Shown here: one piece after another, positions 21,275-29,661 of the stretch
Layout: each line of letters opens with the position of its first letter
Numbering within the stretch: position 1 is the stretch's first letter
Made by a program: the position numbers and the translations under genes
Notes under the pieces: generated by a model
Databases searched by the model: none
What the model saw: the letters and a program-made list of their open reading frames with translations, nothing else
Told to the model about the DNA's origin: nothing
IMG/VR virus record: IMGVR_UViG_3300025889_000360
Coordinates: 1-37,386 of that record
DNA: 37,386 bases
Strand: one strand, 5' to 3'
Source of the DNA: a virus

Positions 21275-22993
21275 ATGGCTTTAGAGAAGAACATAAGTAT
21301 TAATGTAGATACAGGAAAAGCTAAAAAGGAGTTCAAAGACCTTGGGGGTGTAATTCAAGAGCAGAAAGACATTACAATTGAGTTTGAAAAGGAATTAAGA
21401 GCCTTAGAGAGTCAACTTGCCAATACTTCAAAGGGTAGTTTGGCAGCCCAAAAAGCCCTTAAAGATCAAATTTCAACATTAAAGAACGCTTTAAAAGACC
21501 AAAGGATATCTTTAAAAGACTTAAATAATGAGAAATCAAAGGCTAAGGTTTTAAATGAGTCTTATACGGATGGACTAAGCAAAACTACAGGAGTTGTAAC
21601 GTATTTAAACCAAGCAACAGGAGGACTTGCTGGTAAGTTTATAGATGTAGCTAGAGCAGCGAAATTAAGCGGTAAGGCTATGAAAGCTGCATTAATATCT
21701 AGTGGTATTGGTGTGGCAGTTGCTTTAATTGCTTTAATTGTTGAGTATTGGGATGATATTGTGGGGTCTATTGAGGACGCAAATGCAAAATTAGAAGAGC
21801 AAAACAGATTATTAGAAAGAAATAAATCAGCATTACTATCTAAACTACGCCTTAATCAGCAGTTTATAGATCAGGCTATAAAGGAAGGAAAAAATGTAGA
21901 TGATTTGGTTAAAAAAAGAGGTGAATTAATTACAAGTTTGCAAAAAGAACTTTTAGCCAAACAACAGTTAATCCTAGCGAAAAGAGATGAAGCGTTATTA
22001 GACGCTAAAAAATTAACATTTGAGGAAAGAGTTGCTCAGAAAAGAGAAACTGGAAAGGTAGTAGAAGGTACTGGGGTTGTGACACCTGAGGAGTTGAAGA
22101 TAATAGATGAGTACAATGCTGAACTAGATAAACTTACGGAGTCATTAACTCAATTAGGATTTGAATCGACTAATTTAGGAGATATTGGGAAGGAAAAACC
22201 AAAAAAAGAAAAGAAAGAAAAAGAAGATAAAGATAATACAAAAATAGGCTTTGATGATACAAATCAAAAAAGACTTGATGAAGAAATAAAATATTTAGAA
22301 GATTTAGCAACAATAAGACAAACTTTTGCTGATAAAAACAGAGAAAACGAACTAGCTCAACTTGAAATTGACAGACAAAGAAAAATAGATCAAATAGATC
22401 AGTTTTTAGTAGACGAAACATTTAAAGCACAAGCGAAAGCAGAAGTAAATAAATTTTACGATAAACAAATTGCAGATACATCTGAGAAAATAAAAAAGAA
22501 GTCAGATGATGAAATAAAAAAATCTGAAGAATCGCTAAAAAATGCTAAAATTGCTATTGCTAAAGATACTTTAGGTAATCTAGGCGCTCTTGCAAAAGAA
22601 GGCTCTGCACTTTCTAAAGGTATAGCGGCATCACAAGCGACTATAAATACATTTCAAGGGGTTACATCTGCTTTGAGTGCAACATCTGTTATTCCTGATC
22701 CGTTTGGTTCTATACTTAAATTTGCTAACGCAGCAGCTATTGGAATTGCGGGTTTTATAAATGTAAAGAAAATACTTGCCACAAAACCAGTTTCAACAAG
22801 TGTGCCTGGTGGAGGGTCTGGTGGAAGCGCTCCGAGACCTCCTGCTTTCAATCTAGTACAAGGTACGAAATCTAATCAAATAGCAGATAGCGTACAGTCG
22901 GGAACGCAACCCGTCAAGGCTTATGTAACTTCTAAAGACGTTACTTCACGTCAGGAAATGGATAGGAATATAGAAGGCGGAGCTAGTTTATAG
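21275..22993 (+). CDS. Tape measure protein
   Basis: A 572-residue protein, using ATG 21275 (MALEKNISINVDTGKAKKE) rather than an upstream in-frame ATG at 21215 inside the previous gene. Long coiled coils (about 25-95, 165-250 and 340-450) flank a hydrophobic segment at 138-158 (AALISSGIGVAVALIALIV); a second apolar stretch lies near the end. This is the normal tape measure layout. At about 1.5 angstrom per residue it implies a tail near 85 nm, so a siphovirus. The stop is followed by an accessory gene on the other strand. Confidence 0.85.
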   Translation: MALEKNISINVDTGKAKKEFKDLGGVIQEQKDITIEFEKELRALESQLANTSKGSLAAQKALKDQISTLKNALKDQRISLKDLNNEKSKAKVLNESYTDGLSKTTGVVTYLNQATGGLAGKFIDVARAAKLSGKAMKAALISSGIGVAVALIALIVEYWDDIVGSIEDANAKLEEQNRLLERNKSALLSKLRLNQQFIDQAIKEGKNVDDLVKKRGELITSLQKELLAKQQLILAKRDEALLDAKKLTFEERVAQKRETGKVVEGTGVVTPEELKIIDEYNAELDKLTESLTQLGFESTNLGDIGKEKPKKEKKEKEDKDNTKIGFDDTNQKRLDEEIKYLEDLATIRQTFADKNRENELAQLEIDRQRKIDQIDQFLVDETFKAQAKAEVNKFYDKQIADTSEKIKKKSDDEIKKSEESLKNAKIAIAKDTLGNLGALAKEGSALSKGIAASQATINTFQGVTSALSATSVIPDPFGSILKFANAAAIGIAGFINVKKILATKPVSTSVPGGGSGGSAPRPPAFNLVQGTKSNQIADSVQSGTQPVKAYVTSKDVTSRQEMDRNIEGGASL

Positions 22994-23001
22994 GTTGTTA
23001 T

Positions 23002-23016
23002 GGTTATACGGTGTTA
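23002..23016 (-). repeat. TAACACCGTATAAC repeat, copy 3
   Basis: On the minus strand this reads TAACACCGTATAACC, exactly as at 11299-11313. It follows the stop of the leftward accessory gene, inside the shared cassette-end signature. Confidence 0.85.
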
Positions 23017-23120
23017 GTGACAATTACATACCATTGCAAATTTGGTGCATTTTTACTGCTTCATCACCATACCCATTAACAGCTAATTCGTTTGCCAACT
23101 TAAATACTTTGGTATGTAAC
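23013..23120 (-). repeat. Imperfect inverted repeat shared with 7246-7353
   Basis: About 94 of 108 bases match 7246-7353 in inverted orientation. It covers the C-terminal module, stop codon and CTAAC of the gene at 23024. Confidence 0.85.
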
Positions 23121-23272
23121 AGTTCACGTTGCTGGCTAACACCACCTATGCGTAATTGCTCGGCATGGTAACTTTCCATAAATTTTACTATTATGTCTTT
23201 CTTCTCTAATAGCCAATCGTTTTTATCTTTAGTGGTGTACTTTTCTATAAATTTCTCTGCTTCTTTACTCAT
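23024..23272 (-). CDS. Leftward accessory gene (moron), chimeric small protein
   Basis: An 82-residue protein on the strand opposite to all tail and head genes. The N-terminal half (MSKEAEKFIEKYTTKDKNDW...) is distinct. The middle (VSQQRELL) matches the gene at 10218, and the C-terminal half (LHTKVFKLANELAVNGYG...) matches the gene at 7082. It has its own promoter (23324-23354) and ends with TAATTGTCACTAAC. It is independently expressed cargo inserted between tail and head operons. Function unknown. Confidence 0.7.
   Translation of the reverse strand: MSKEAEKFIEKYTTKDKNDWLLEKKDIIVKFMESYHAEQLRIGGVSQQRELLHTKVFKLANELAVNGYGDEAVKMHQICNGM
23117..23141 (-). repeat. 25-bp repeat shared with 10274-10298
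   Basis: 24 of 25 bases match 10274-10298 in inverted orientation; both encode VSQQRELL. It joins directly to the block shared with 7246, so the gene is a mosaic of two modules found elsewhere in the genome. Confidence 0.85.
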
Positions 23273-23323
23273 CGTTTATTTATTTAATTTGTTGTTAATT
23301 TTTAGTTGTTAAGTTAGTTAAAG

Positions 23324-23354
23324 CAAATCTACAAATAATAATAATATAAAACAA
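23324..23354 (-). promoter_or_regulatory. Promoter of the leftward accessory gene
   Basis: On the minus strand TTG (23354-23352), a 20-nt spacer and TAGATTTG (23331-23324) match the flavobacterial consensus fully. The leader is about 45 nt to the ATG at 23272. The gap 23273-23409 holds nothing else apparent. Confidence 0.75.
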
Positions 23355-23409
23355 GGCATTTTTATAACAATATCCTATTTCTTTTGTTTAACTTATAGAT
23401 ATTCTCTAT

Positions 23410-24498
23410 ATGATAACCTACGATGCTGTTTTTAATCCCTCCAAAAATGATGGGGTATTTGCGATTTCGCTAGTCGAAGACCCAGCAATGAAGGGATTCT
23501 TTTTAGCCTTAAAAGAACAGGAAGTAATACAATTAAAAGAAATTGATAAGGAGCAACGTATCCTAATGGGTTTGGTTTTAGAACCTAATAAGCCAATTTA
23601 TAGGAATCAAAACGGGGAGGAGTTTAATATTGTATTCAAAGAAGATGTTATAAAAGAGCTATCTCACAATTTCTTTAAGGGTGGCTTTCAAAAGAATAGT
23701 AAGATAGAACACGAATCACCAATAGAGGGAGTCACTTTCGTTGAATCTTGGATAGTGGAGAACCCTAAAATAGATAAGAGTGCAAACTTCGGTTTTAGTT
23801 ATCCTAAAGGCTCTTGGATTGCTACGATGAAGGTAGAGAACGATGACATTTGGAACAATTACATAACAACAAAAAAGTTAAAAGGCTTTTCTGTAGATGC
23901 AATGATAGACTTAAAAGAGATTAATTTAAAAACAGAGAAAATGGAAAGTAACTTAGTGAATGACTTTATAAAGGACGTTAAGACCGCGCTTGGAATTAAC
24001 AAACCCGAAGTAAAGATAACGCTTGGCAGCATTAAATCGGGTGAGACTGATATAATGTTTGATGGCGAAATGTTAATGGTAGGAGGGGCTGTATGGCTCG
24101 AAACCGAAGAAGGAATGAAAGAGCCTTTGCCAGTTGGAGAATACCCGCTTGAATCAGGGGAAGTATTATCTGTAACAGAGCCTGGAGTAGTTGGAGCTAT
24201 TGGCAATGCATCCGCAGATGAAGCGCCTGCAGAATTAGAAAAAGCACCAGCACAACCTGCTGCAGCAGGTGGAGATGTTCTTAATCAAATTAAGTCACTA
24301 TTAATAAAGTACAGCTCGGAAAGCGACGCTAAGTTTAACGCCTTAGAAATCCGCTTTAACGAGATTGAAAAGAAGAATATAGAATTAAAAAAAGAAGTAG
24401 TTGAATTATCAGCAGAGCCAGCAGCAAAGAAAATAGTTGCATCTCCAGTTCAATTAAATTCTACAGGTCGAATTTTAAACAAATTAAGAAATAACTAA
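23410..24498 (+). CDS. XkdF-like prohead protease fused to scaffold
   Basis: A 362-residue protein. Residues 1-190 resemble the XkdF-type head protease: DPAMKGFFLALKEQ near 24-37, IEHESPIEGVTFVESWIVENP near 98-118, and KGFSVDAMIDL near 157-167, with His and Ser in the expected places. A Pro/Ala-rich linker (about 275-290) leads to a coiled coil (about 295-340). A protease followed by a coiled-coil scaffold in one protein is common in siphophages. It opens the head gene block directly upstream of capsid genes. Confidence 0.75.
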   Translation: MITYDAVFNPSKNDGVFAISLVEDPAMKGFFLALKEQEVIQLKEIDKEQRILMGLVLEPNKPIYRNQNGEEFNIVFKEDVIKELSHNFFKGGFQKNSKIEHESPIEGVTFVESWIVENPKIDKSANFGFSYPKGSWIATMKVENDDIWNNYITTKKLKGFSVDAMIDLKEINLKTEKMESNLVNDFIKDVKTALGINKPEVKITLGSIKSGETDIMFDGEMLMVGGAVWLETEEGMKEPLPVGEYPLESGEVLSVTEPGVVGAIGNASADEAPAELEKAPAQPAAAGGDVLNQIKSLLIKYSSESDAKFNALEIRFNEIEKKNIELKKEVVELSAEPAAKKIVASPVQLNSTGRILNKLRNN

Positions 24499-24896
24499 TG
24501 AGTACAACAATTTCATACAGACAATTAGACGCGAATCAAGATCAAAAAGCGGTCACAGCGGACACTACGTTGACATACAGCGATAGTGGAAAAACAATTT
24601 TACTTGACGCGGTAGGCGAAGCGATTACTTTGCCAGCACCAAAAGCGGGAGTAAATTATAAATTTCTAGTAACAGCAGCTGTTATAACAAGTTCTTGGAC
24701 TGTAGCAGCGACAGGAGCTTTAATTTACGGAAGTGTAACGGAAGCAGGTTTAGTACAATTAGCATCAGCTGAAACTACTATCACAATAGTATTTACAAAA
24801 GCAATTCAAGGCGATTGGTTTACACTTGAAAGCGACGGCGTTAATTGGTACGTGGCAGGACAGTTATCAGTAGCAGCATCATTCACAACGGCATAA
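24498..24896 (+). CDS. Probable head decoration / stabilisation protein
   Basis: A 132-residue, Ala/Thr-rich beta protein (MSTTISYRQLDANQDQKAV..., with GKTILLDAVGEAITLPAP in the middle). Its position between protease/scaffold and major capsid is the usual slot for a decoration protein. It overlaps the protease gene by one base. Codon use is like its neighbours. The call rests on context and fold type. Confidence 0.6.
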   Translation: MSTTISYRQLDANQDQKAVTADTTLTYSDSGKTILLDAVGEAITLPAPKAGVNYKFLVTAAVITSSWTVAATGALIYGSVTEAGLVQLASAETTITIVFTKAIQGDWFTLESDGVNWYVAGQLSVAASFTTA

Positions 24897-24916
24897 TAAT
24901 ATAAAAAAAAACAACA

Positions 24917-25843
24917 ATGGCAACAACAAACAATGTAACAAGTAATTATGTCGGCAAAGTGGCGGGGGGTATCTTCGGTACTTCAATAAAAGAAGCCGAC
25001 ACTCTTCGTTTAGGTTTATTAACTGTAGCGGAAAACGTAAACTATAAGTACAACCTTAGAAAGTTTACCTATTCAGACGGTACCACAGACTATGCGTGTG
25101 GATTTGTACCTAGTGGTACATTTACTCAAAGCGAAAAACAAATAGTTCCAGAGAAGTTAATGAATCCTTTTCAAATTTGCAAAGAGGATTTCAGACAAAC
25201 GTGGAGTGAAGACTCAATGGGCGCAAGTGCATCTAATCCGAACGCTCCTAGTGACATAATGGAGGCGATCACCGCCGAAGTGTTGGCTTCACAGGCTGCA
25301 AAAATCGATAGTGATATATGGAACGGTTTAGCTGCAACAGATGGACAGTTTGCGGGACTTATCGAGCAATTCACAGCAGACGCTGCAATTATTAAAGATG
25401 GCAACGGTGTTACTGCACCTGGACACGCTGTAACGGAATCAACCGTAGAAGCTGATCTAAAATTAGCTTTAGCAGCTGTGCCGATTGCACTACGTAGAAA
25501 AGACTTAACAGTTTGTGTATCTCCAGATGTATTTCAGGCGTATAATTTCTACTTAATTTCTAAAGGTATTGCTTGGAACGGTTCAACTGAAGATAAGCAA
25601 GCGAAATTTGGTCGATATACTTTGACAGAAGTTAACGGATTGCCTGTTAATACAATCGTTATCTACGAAAAGAAAAACATTGTATTTGCTACAGGTTTAC
25701 AAGGAGACCATAACGAAATTGCTTTAGTAGATGAGGATGAAGTTGGTCTATTGACAGGAAATGTAAGAGGTAAAATCGTTTACAATGCAGGAGTAGGATA
25801 TTACAATTCTGAGGATATTGTTTGGTTAGTTCTTACAGCGTAA
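24917..25843 (+). CDS. Major capsid protein
   Basis: A 308-residue protein in the right place (after protease and decoration, before connector genes) and of typical length for an HK97-fold capsid protein. Segments include TSNYVGKVAGGIFGTSIK (N terminus), a central MEAITAEVLASQAAKIDSDI helix and a C-terminal VVRG-like GNVRGKIVYNAGVGY. An AAAA-rich leader precedes the start, and a hairpin follows the stop. I assign it by position and general pattern; fold-level confirmation is not possible by eye. Confidence 0.8.
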   Translation: MATTNNVTSNYVGKVAGGIFGTSIKEADTLRLGLLTVAENVNYKYNLRKFTYSDGTTDYACGFVPSGTFTQSEKQIVPEKLMNPFQICKEDFRQTWSEDSMGASASNPNAPSDIMEAITAEVLASQAAKIDSDIWNGLAATDGQFAGLIEQFTADAAIIKDGNGVTAPGHAVTESTVEADLKLALAAVPIALRRKDLTVCVSPDVFQAYNFYLISKGIAWNGSTEDKQAKFGRYTLTEVNGLPVNTIVIYEKKNIVFATGLQGDHNEIALVDEDEVGLLTGNVRGKIVYNAGVGYYNSEDIVWLVLTA

Positions 25844-25859
25844 TTTAATAACGTTAAAG

Positions 25860-25881
25860 GCGGGTTCTTAATTGAATCCGC
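25860..25881 (+). terminator. Hairpin after the capsid gene
   Basis: An 8-bp stem (25860-25867 with 25874-25881, one G-T) encloses a six-base loop. There is no long T run after it, so it may stabilise the capsid message or act as a leaky terminator. Confidence 0.5.
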
Positions 25882-25906
25882 TATTTGACATAAAACATTT
25901 ATATAA

Positions 25907-26422
25907 ATGGCGTGTGCATTAACATCGAGTAGGGCTAAGATTGCGTGTAAGGATATACTAGGAGGTAACTCTGTCATATACTTGTTCGATAATATCGCAG
26001 ACCCTTTTACAGTATCCGCGGCAAATGTCGCGACTGCAATAAACGCAGGGGTAACGGCTGTATTTGAATACCCAGTTATGGGAGATACTAACACCTTAGA
26101 ACAATCTATGGTAGGAGAGTCGGCAAATTATACAAGAGTAAATACCCAAACATTAACAGTTCAATTACCTAAAATGAGCGTTGCAGACTCAGCAGAATTT
26201 AATTTGCTTGCTGCATCATTCGCTCACGCGGTTGTAAAAGATCGCGCAGGTAATTATATGGCTTTAGGAATTACAGATGGTATGGATTGGACGGTAGTAG
26301 GTGCAACTGGAGGAGCGAAAACAGACGCTAACGGTTGGACTATCACAGCAACTGCAATAGAGGGACAATTATCACCTTTTTTAGACACCACAACAATAGC
26401 AGCTTTATTAGCTTTAGTTTAG
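25907..26422 (+). CDS. Tail-tube-like structural protein, paralogue A
   Basis: A 171-residue protein: CKDILGGNSVIYLFDN near residues 14-29, then beta strands, and DRAGNYMALGITDGMDW near 115-131. The same two motifs in the same order occur in the protein at 29081 (CKDLIGGVQKVYLF, DRIGNARILGLYNGLE), so the two are paralogues. A tube or head-tail structural subunit is likely. It sits between the capsid gene and a terminator. Confidence 0.6.
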   Translation: MACALTSSRAKIACKDILGGNSVIYLFDNIADPFTVSAANVATAINAGVTAVFEYPVMGDTNTLEQSMVGESANYTRVNTQTLTVQLPKMSVADSAEFNLLAASFAHAVVKDRAGNYMALGITDGMDWTVVGATGGAKTDANGWTITATAIEGQLSPFLDTTTIAALLALV

Positions 26423-26442
26423 TTTTTAGTTTTTAGTTAATT

Positions 26443-26475
26443 GGGGTCATTATCTATTAGGTGGTGACCCTTTTT
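26443..26475 (+). terminator. Rho-independent-type terminator
   Basis: GGGTCA (26444-26449) pairs with TGACCC (26465-26470), followed by TTTTT at 26471-26475. It lies 21 bases after the tube-like gene and before the portal group. The rest of the gap 26423-26509 shows a possible TTTG (26489 region) but no convincing -7 element. Confidence 0.7.
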
Positions 26476-26509
26476 AATAACAAAAAAGGCTTTTATTTGT
26501 TATATATAT

Positions 26510-26812
26510 ATGAAAGTAGTACAAACTGGAACGGCTCATAGTATTTCGTTTATCCCTAGATTTTACCCAACGTTAGATTTGGTTGTTTCGTTATACAATG
26601 AAGCGGATAGATCAACAGGAACGCCTGCTAATACTTACGCGACTTCCAACGGATATACAACGGTAAATTTCACTTATACATTTGTAGAAAAGGATAGGTT
26701 TCAGATTAAAATAACAGAGGGTAGTGAGGTTGTGTATAGAGGTAAGATATTGGTTACAGACCAAACACCGCAAGATTATAAAATAACAAACGGAATTTAC
26801 GTTTATGAGTGA
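26510..26812 (+). CDS. Hypothetical virion-associated protein
   Basis: A 100-residue beta-rich protein (MKVVQTGTAHSISFIPRFYP...; ends ITNGIYVYE). I recall short proteins of this kind next to the portal gene in Bacteroidota phages. It overlaps the portal gene by eight bases, so the two are coupled. Structural role is by context only. Confidence 0.6.
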   Translation: MKVVQTGTAHSISFIPRFYPTLDLVVSLYNEADRSTGTPANTYATSNGYTTVNFTYTFVEKDRFQIKITEGSEVVYRGKILVTDQTPQDYKITNGIYVYE

Positions 26813-28541
26813 TATAAGATTATTTCAATTTAGTAATTATGTACGCCCTAAGTTAAAAGTAAACAAGGCGCGAAACTGGGTATTGAACGGGGACAAAAAT
26901 AAATTCTATCAGTATATTATAGATAGGAATAACGGAAGTCCAACTAATGCAAGTATAAACAATTCATATAGCGACTTAATTTATGGAAAAGGATTAGCCG
27001 CAAAGAACGCCAGCATCAATTTAAAAGACTGGACTAAGTTAGTTACCATATTAAAGCCCGAGGATTTACAGGCTATTATAAAAGATTATCAGATTTTCGG
27101 TGAATGTTCTTTCCAAATTGTTAAAACTAAAGGTAAGGATTTATCATCTATTAATCACGTTCCTAAAAATATGGTAGTTCCTTCAATGGAAAACGATGAA
27201 GGTTTAATTGAATCTTATTGGTTTTGCAAAGATTGGACTAACACTTATAAAAATGAGCCTTTAGAATATGACGCGTATGGCTCAGGTTCTAAAGATGAAA
27301 TATACGTAGTTAAACCTTACATTGTAGGAGCTGAATATTTCGGACAGCCAGACTATTTGAGTGGTTTGATGTATGCAGAAATGGAGGAGGAGATTGCAAA
27401 TTTAAACATCTCATCTATACGCAACGGATTAAGTGCGGGTTACATTGTAAATGTTCCAGGGGGTTTTAATTGGGAATCCGAACAAAAGAATAAACTAGAA
27501 AATCAAATAAAAGCGAAACTATCAGGCAGTAGTAGCGCTTCGAATTTTATAATAAACTTTGCGGGGCAGGATTTAGAAATAACAGTTATTCCTTTTCCAA
27601 CGAACGAAAATGTTCACAAACAATGGGAGTCTTTAAATGATACATCTAGTCAAAAGATACTAACAGCTCATAGGTGTACATCTCCTTCTATTGTTGGTAT
27701 TGTATCGAGTTCAGGATTTAGTAATACCGCTGATGAAATGGACACGGCAGAGGCTCAACTAATTAAAAGAGTTATTCAGCCTAAACAGAATCAAATTTTA
27801 AACGCCTTACAGGAGGTTTTAGTGGATAACGGTATAAACTTAGAGCTATACTTTAGACCCCTTACAGATGAAGTTAGTACGCCTGTGTCAATGTCTAGCC
27901 ATACTTGTCTAAGTAATGAGTCTATTGACTTTTCAGAGGATGAAGGTATATTAATGCTTGAGTCTTTGAGAGGTGAAATAATAACTGATGAGTGGGAGAT
28001 TGTAGATAAAAGAGAATTTTCAGAAGAAAATGAAGACGATGAAAGTTGGGCAACTAAATTAATAAAACCACTTGAAGTAAATTTAGCGGTAATAAAAAGC
28101 AATCCTTCAGAAAAAAGTTATTTAGATAAGTCCTTTTATAAAGTAAGATATACATATCAAGAAAAATATTCAAGTGGCAAGAGTCGTTCATTTTGTAGAG
28201 CGATGATGTCGAGAACAGATAAGGGAGTTGTTTACAGGAAAGAGGATATTGATATGGCTTCTTTTCAAGGTATTAACCGTTCTTTTGGGCATAATGGGCA
28301 ATCCTATTCTCTTTTCAAGTTTAAAGGCGGAGTCTATTGTGGACATTTCTTTCAACAAGAATTATATCGTTTAAAAACTAAAACCGATGGTTCTTTTGTT
28401 GCGGATAAAGCATTATCATCTAGTGAAGAAGTTGATACAATACCAAAGGCATATATTCCAAAAGGAGATAGTTTTCAAAAAGCAGGAACAGCCCCTAAGG
28501 ATATGGAAAGAGGTGGGCATCATCCAAATTATAAAGGATAA
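26805..28541 (+). CDS. Portal protein with C-terminal extension
   Basis: A 578-residue protein. The first 360 or so residues resemble phage portals: IYGKGLAAKN near 60-69, LQAIIKDYQIFGECSFQIV near 87-105, and a C-terminal stem helix ending NQILNALQEVLVDNG. The extra 150 residues carry SGKSRSFCRAMMSRTDKG, VYRKEDIDMASFQGINRSFG and YSLFKFKGGVYCGHFFQ, a Cys/His pattern that I recall as a C-terminal domain in Bacteroidota head proteins. The extension may act in head maturation. The stop is followed three bases later by the connector gene. Confidence 0.75.
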   Translation: MSDIRLFQFSNYVRPKLKVNKARNWVLNGDKNKFYQYIIDRNNGSPTNASINNSYSDLIYGKGLAAKNASINLKDWTKLVTILKPEDLQAIIKDYQIFGECSFQIVKTKGKDLSSINHVPKNMVVPSMENDEGLIESYWFCKDWTNTYKNEPLEYDAYGSGSKDEIYVVKPYIVGAEYFGQPDYLSGLMYAEMEEEIANLNISSIRNGLSAGYIVNVPGGFNWESEQKNKLENQIKAKLSGSSSASNFIINFAGQDLEITVIPFPTNENVHKQWESLNDTSSQKILTAHRCTSPSIVGIVSSSGFSNTADEMDTAEAQLIKRVIQPKQNQILNALQEVLVDNGINLELYFRPLTDEVSTPVSMSSHTCLSNESIDFSEDEGILMLESLRGEIITDEWEIVDKREFSEENEDDESWATKLIKPLEVNLAVIKSNPSEKSYLDKSFYKVRYTYQEKYSSGKSRSFCRAMMSRTDKGVVYRKEDIDMASFQGINRSFGHNGQSYSLFKFKGGVYCGHFFQQELYRLKTKTDGSFVADKALSSSEEVDTIPKAYIPKGDSFQKAGTAPKDMERGGHHPNYKG

Positions 28542-28544
28542 AAT

Positions 28545-29084
28545 ATGGCTATAAAACTATTTATAACACCGCAGGAGTTGACCGAAAGCACTATCATAAG
28601 TGGCAACGTGGATTTTGATAAATATACATTTACTGTTGAGTTTACTCAAATAAGTATTATCGAGCCTTTGTTGGGGTCTGAATTATATGATAAAATAGTA
28701 AGCGATTTCCCGACTTATGCGGGTGACTATTCAACTTTATATACTGAATTTATAAAGCCAATTACAAAGTATGCCGCTGCAGCTAATTATATATCCGTAG
28801 CTCCTTATATATTGTCAAATGGTGGATTATACAAACACTCTCCAGAGAATGCAGAGGTAGTGTCTAAAGAGGAAAACGATACTTTAAGCGATAAGTATAG
28901 TGCGATGGGTCAAATGTATATACAACGCTTTGAGAAATGGATATGTAAGAACCCATTGACAGAATATAAGCGTTATCAGGATGAAGTTGACGCCCAGAAC
29001 ATTAGTTTAACAGCAGGTTGGCATTTTGGGGGTAGTATAGGTCTTACAGAAGATGAACTAGGATTTGAAAGGAGATATAGATGA
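28545..29084 (+). CDS. Head-tail connector protein
   Basis: A 179-residue helical protein: MAIKLFITPQELTESTIISG, IEPLLGSELYDKIVSDFP near 40-57 and a C-terminal QMYIQRFEKWICKNPLTEY. The IEPLLGxxLYDxI segment is the signature I know from connector proteins downstream of portals in Bacteroidota phages. It would bind under the portal ring. It overlaps the next gene by four bases. Confidence 0.7.
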   Translation: MAIKLFITPQELTESTIISGNVDFDKYTFTVEFTQISIIEPLLGSELYDKIVSDFPTYAGDYSTLYTEFIKPITKYAAAANYISVAPYILSNGGLYKHSPENAEVVSKEENDTLSDKYSAMGQMYIQRFEKWICKNPLTEYKRYQDEVDAQNISLTAGWHFGGSIGLTEDELGFERRYR

Positions 29085-29653
29085 GTGAAGTATTAACAGC
29101 TACTATAGGTAGACCTTGTAAGGATTTAATTGGGGGAGTACAAAAAGTATATTTATTTCCTTATGTGAAATATTCGAGGACTCAAATAACGATTATAGGG
29201 CAGGAAGTCACTTCTTTTCCTACTACAACGGCTTTTGAAGTGTATTCTAGCAGTACTAATTTTTCAGAATCAACTGAAATAGAGGGTGGGGATGTCCTTT
29301 GGAATCAAAGTTTTACCATTGAAGTGCCAAAAACAGCGTTTACAAATCAACTGTATCGATTAGTAAAACAAGATTACAGGGCAATATTCGTAGATAGGAT
29401 TGGAAACGCAAGGATATTAGGACTTTATAATGGCTTAGAAGCATCCGTAACCAACGAAACAGGGACAGATAAGGCTAGTTTTAACGGCTATAAGGTCTCA
29501 TTTACTGGAAAAGAGGCTAGGCAAGCTCTTTGGATGCGTGGATGGGTAGATACTGGAGGTGGAGGAATTGATGTAAGCCCTCAAAACTTGTATTTATTTC
29601 AAGACGGAAACTACTTTTTATTTCAAGATGGAAACAATTATATATTTAATTAA
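29081..29653 (+). CDS. Tail-tube-like structural protein, paralogue B
   Basis: A 190-residue protein similar in layout to that at 25907 (shared CKDLIGG...YLF and DRxGNxxxLG motifs). The last 25 residues repeat LFQDGN: NLYLFQDGN, YFLFQDGN and NNYIFN. This tail is missing in paralogue A and may form a surface decoration. It overlaps the connector gene by four bases. Which of the two is the true tube cannot be decided here. Confidence 0.55.
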   Translation: MSEVLTATIGRPCKDLIGGVQKVYLFPYVKYSRTQITIIGQEVTSFPTTTAFEVYSSSTNFSESTEIEGGDVLWNQSFTIEVPKTAFTNQLYRLVKQDYRAIFVDRIGNARILGLYNGLEASVTNETGTDKASFNGYKVSFTGKEARQALWMRGWVDTGGGGIDVSPQNLYLFQDGNYFLFQDGNNYIFN

Positions 29654-29661
29654 TTAAAATA

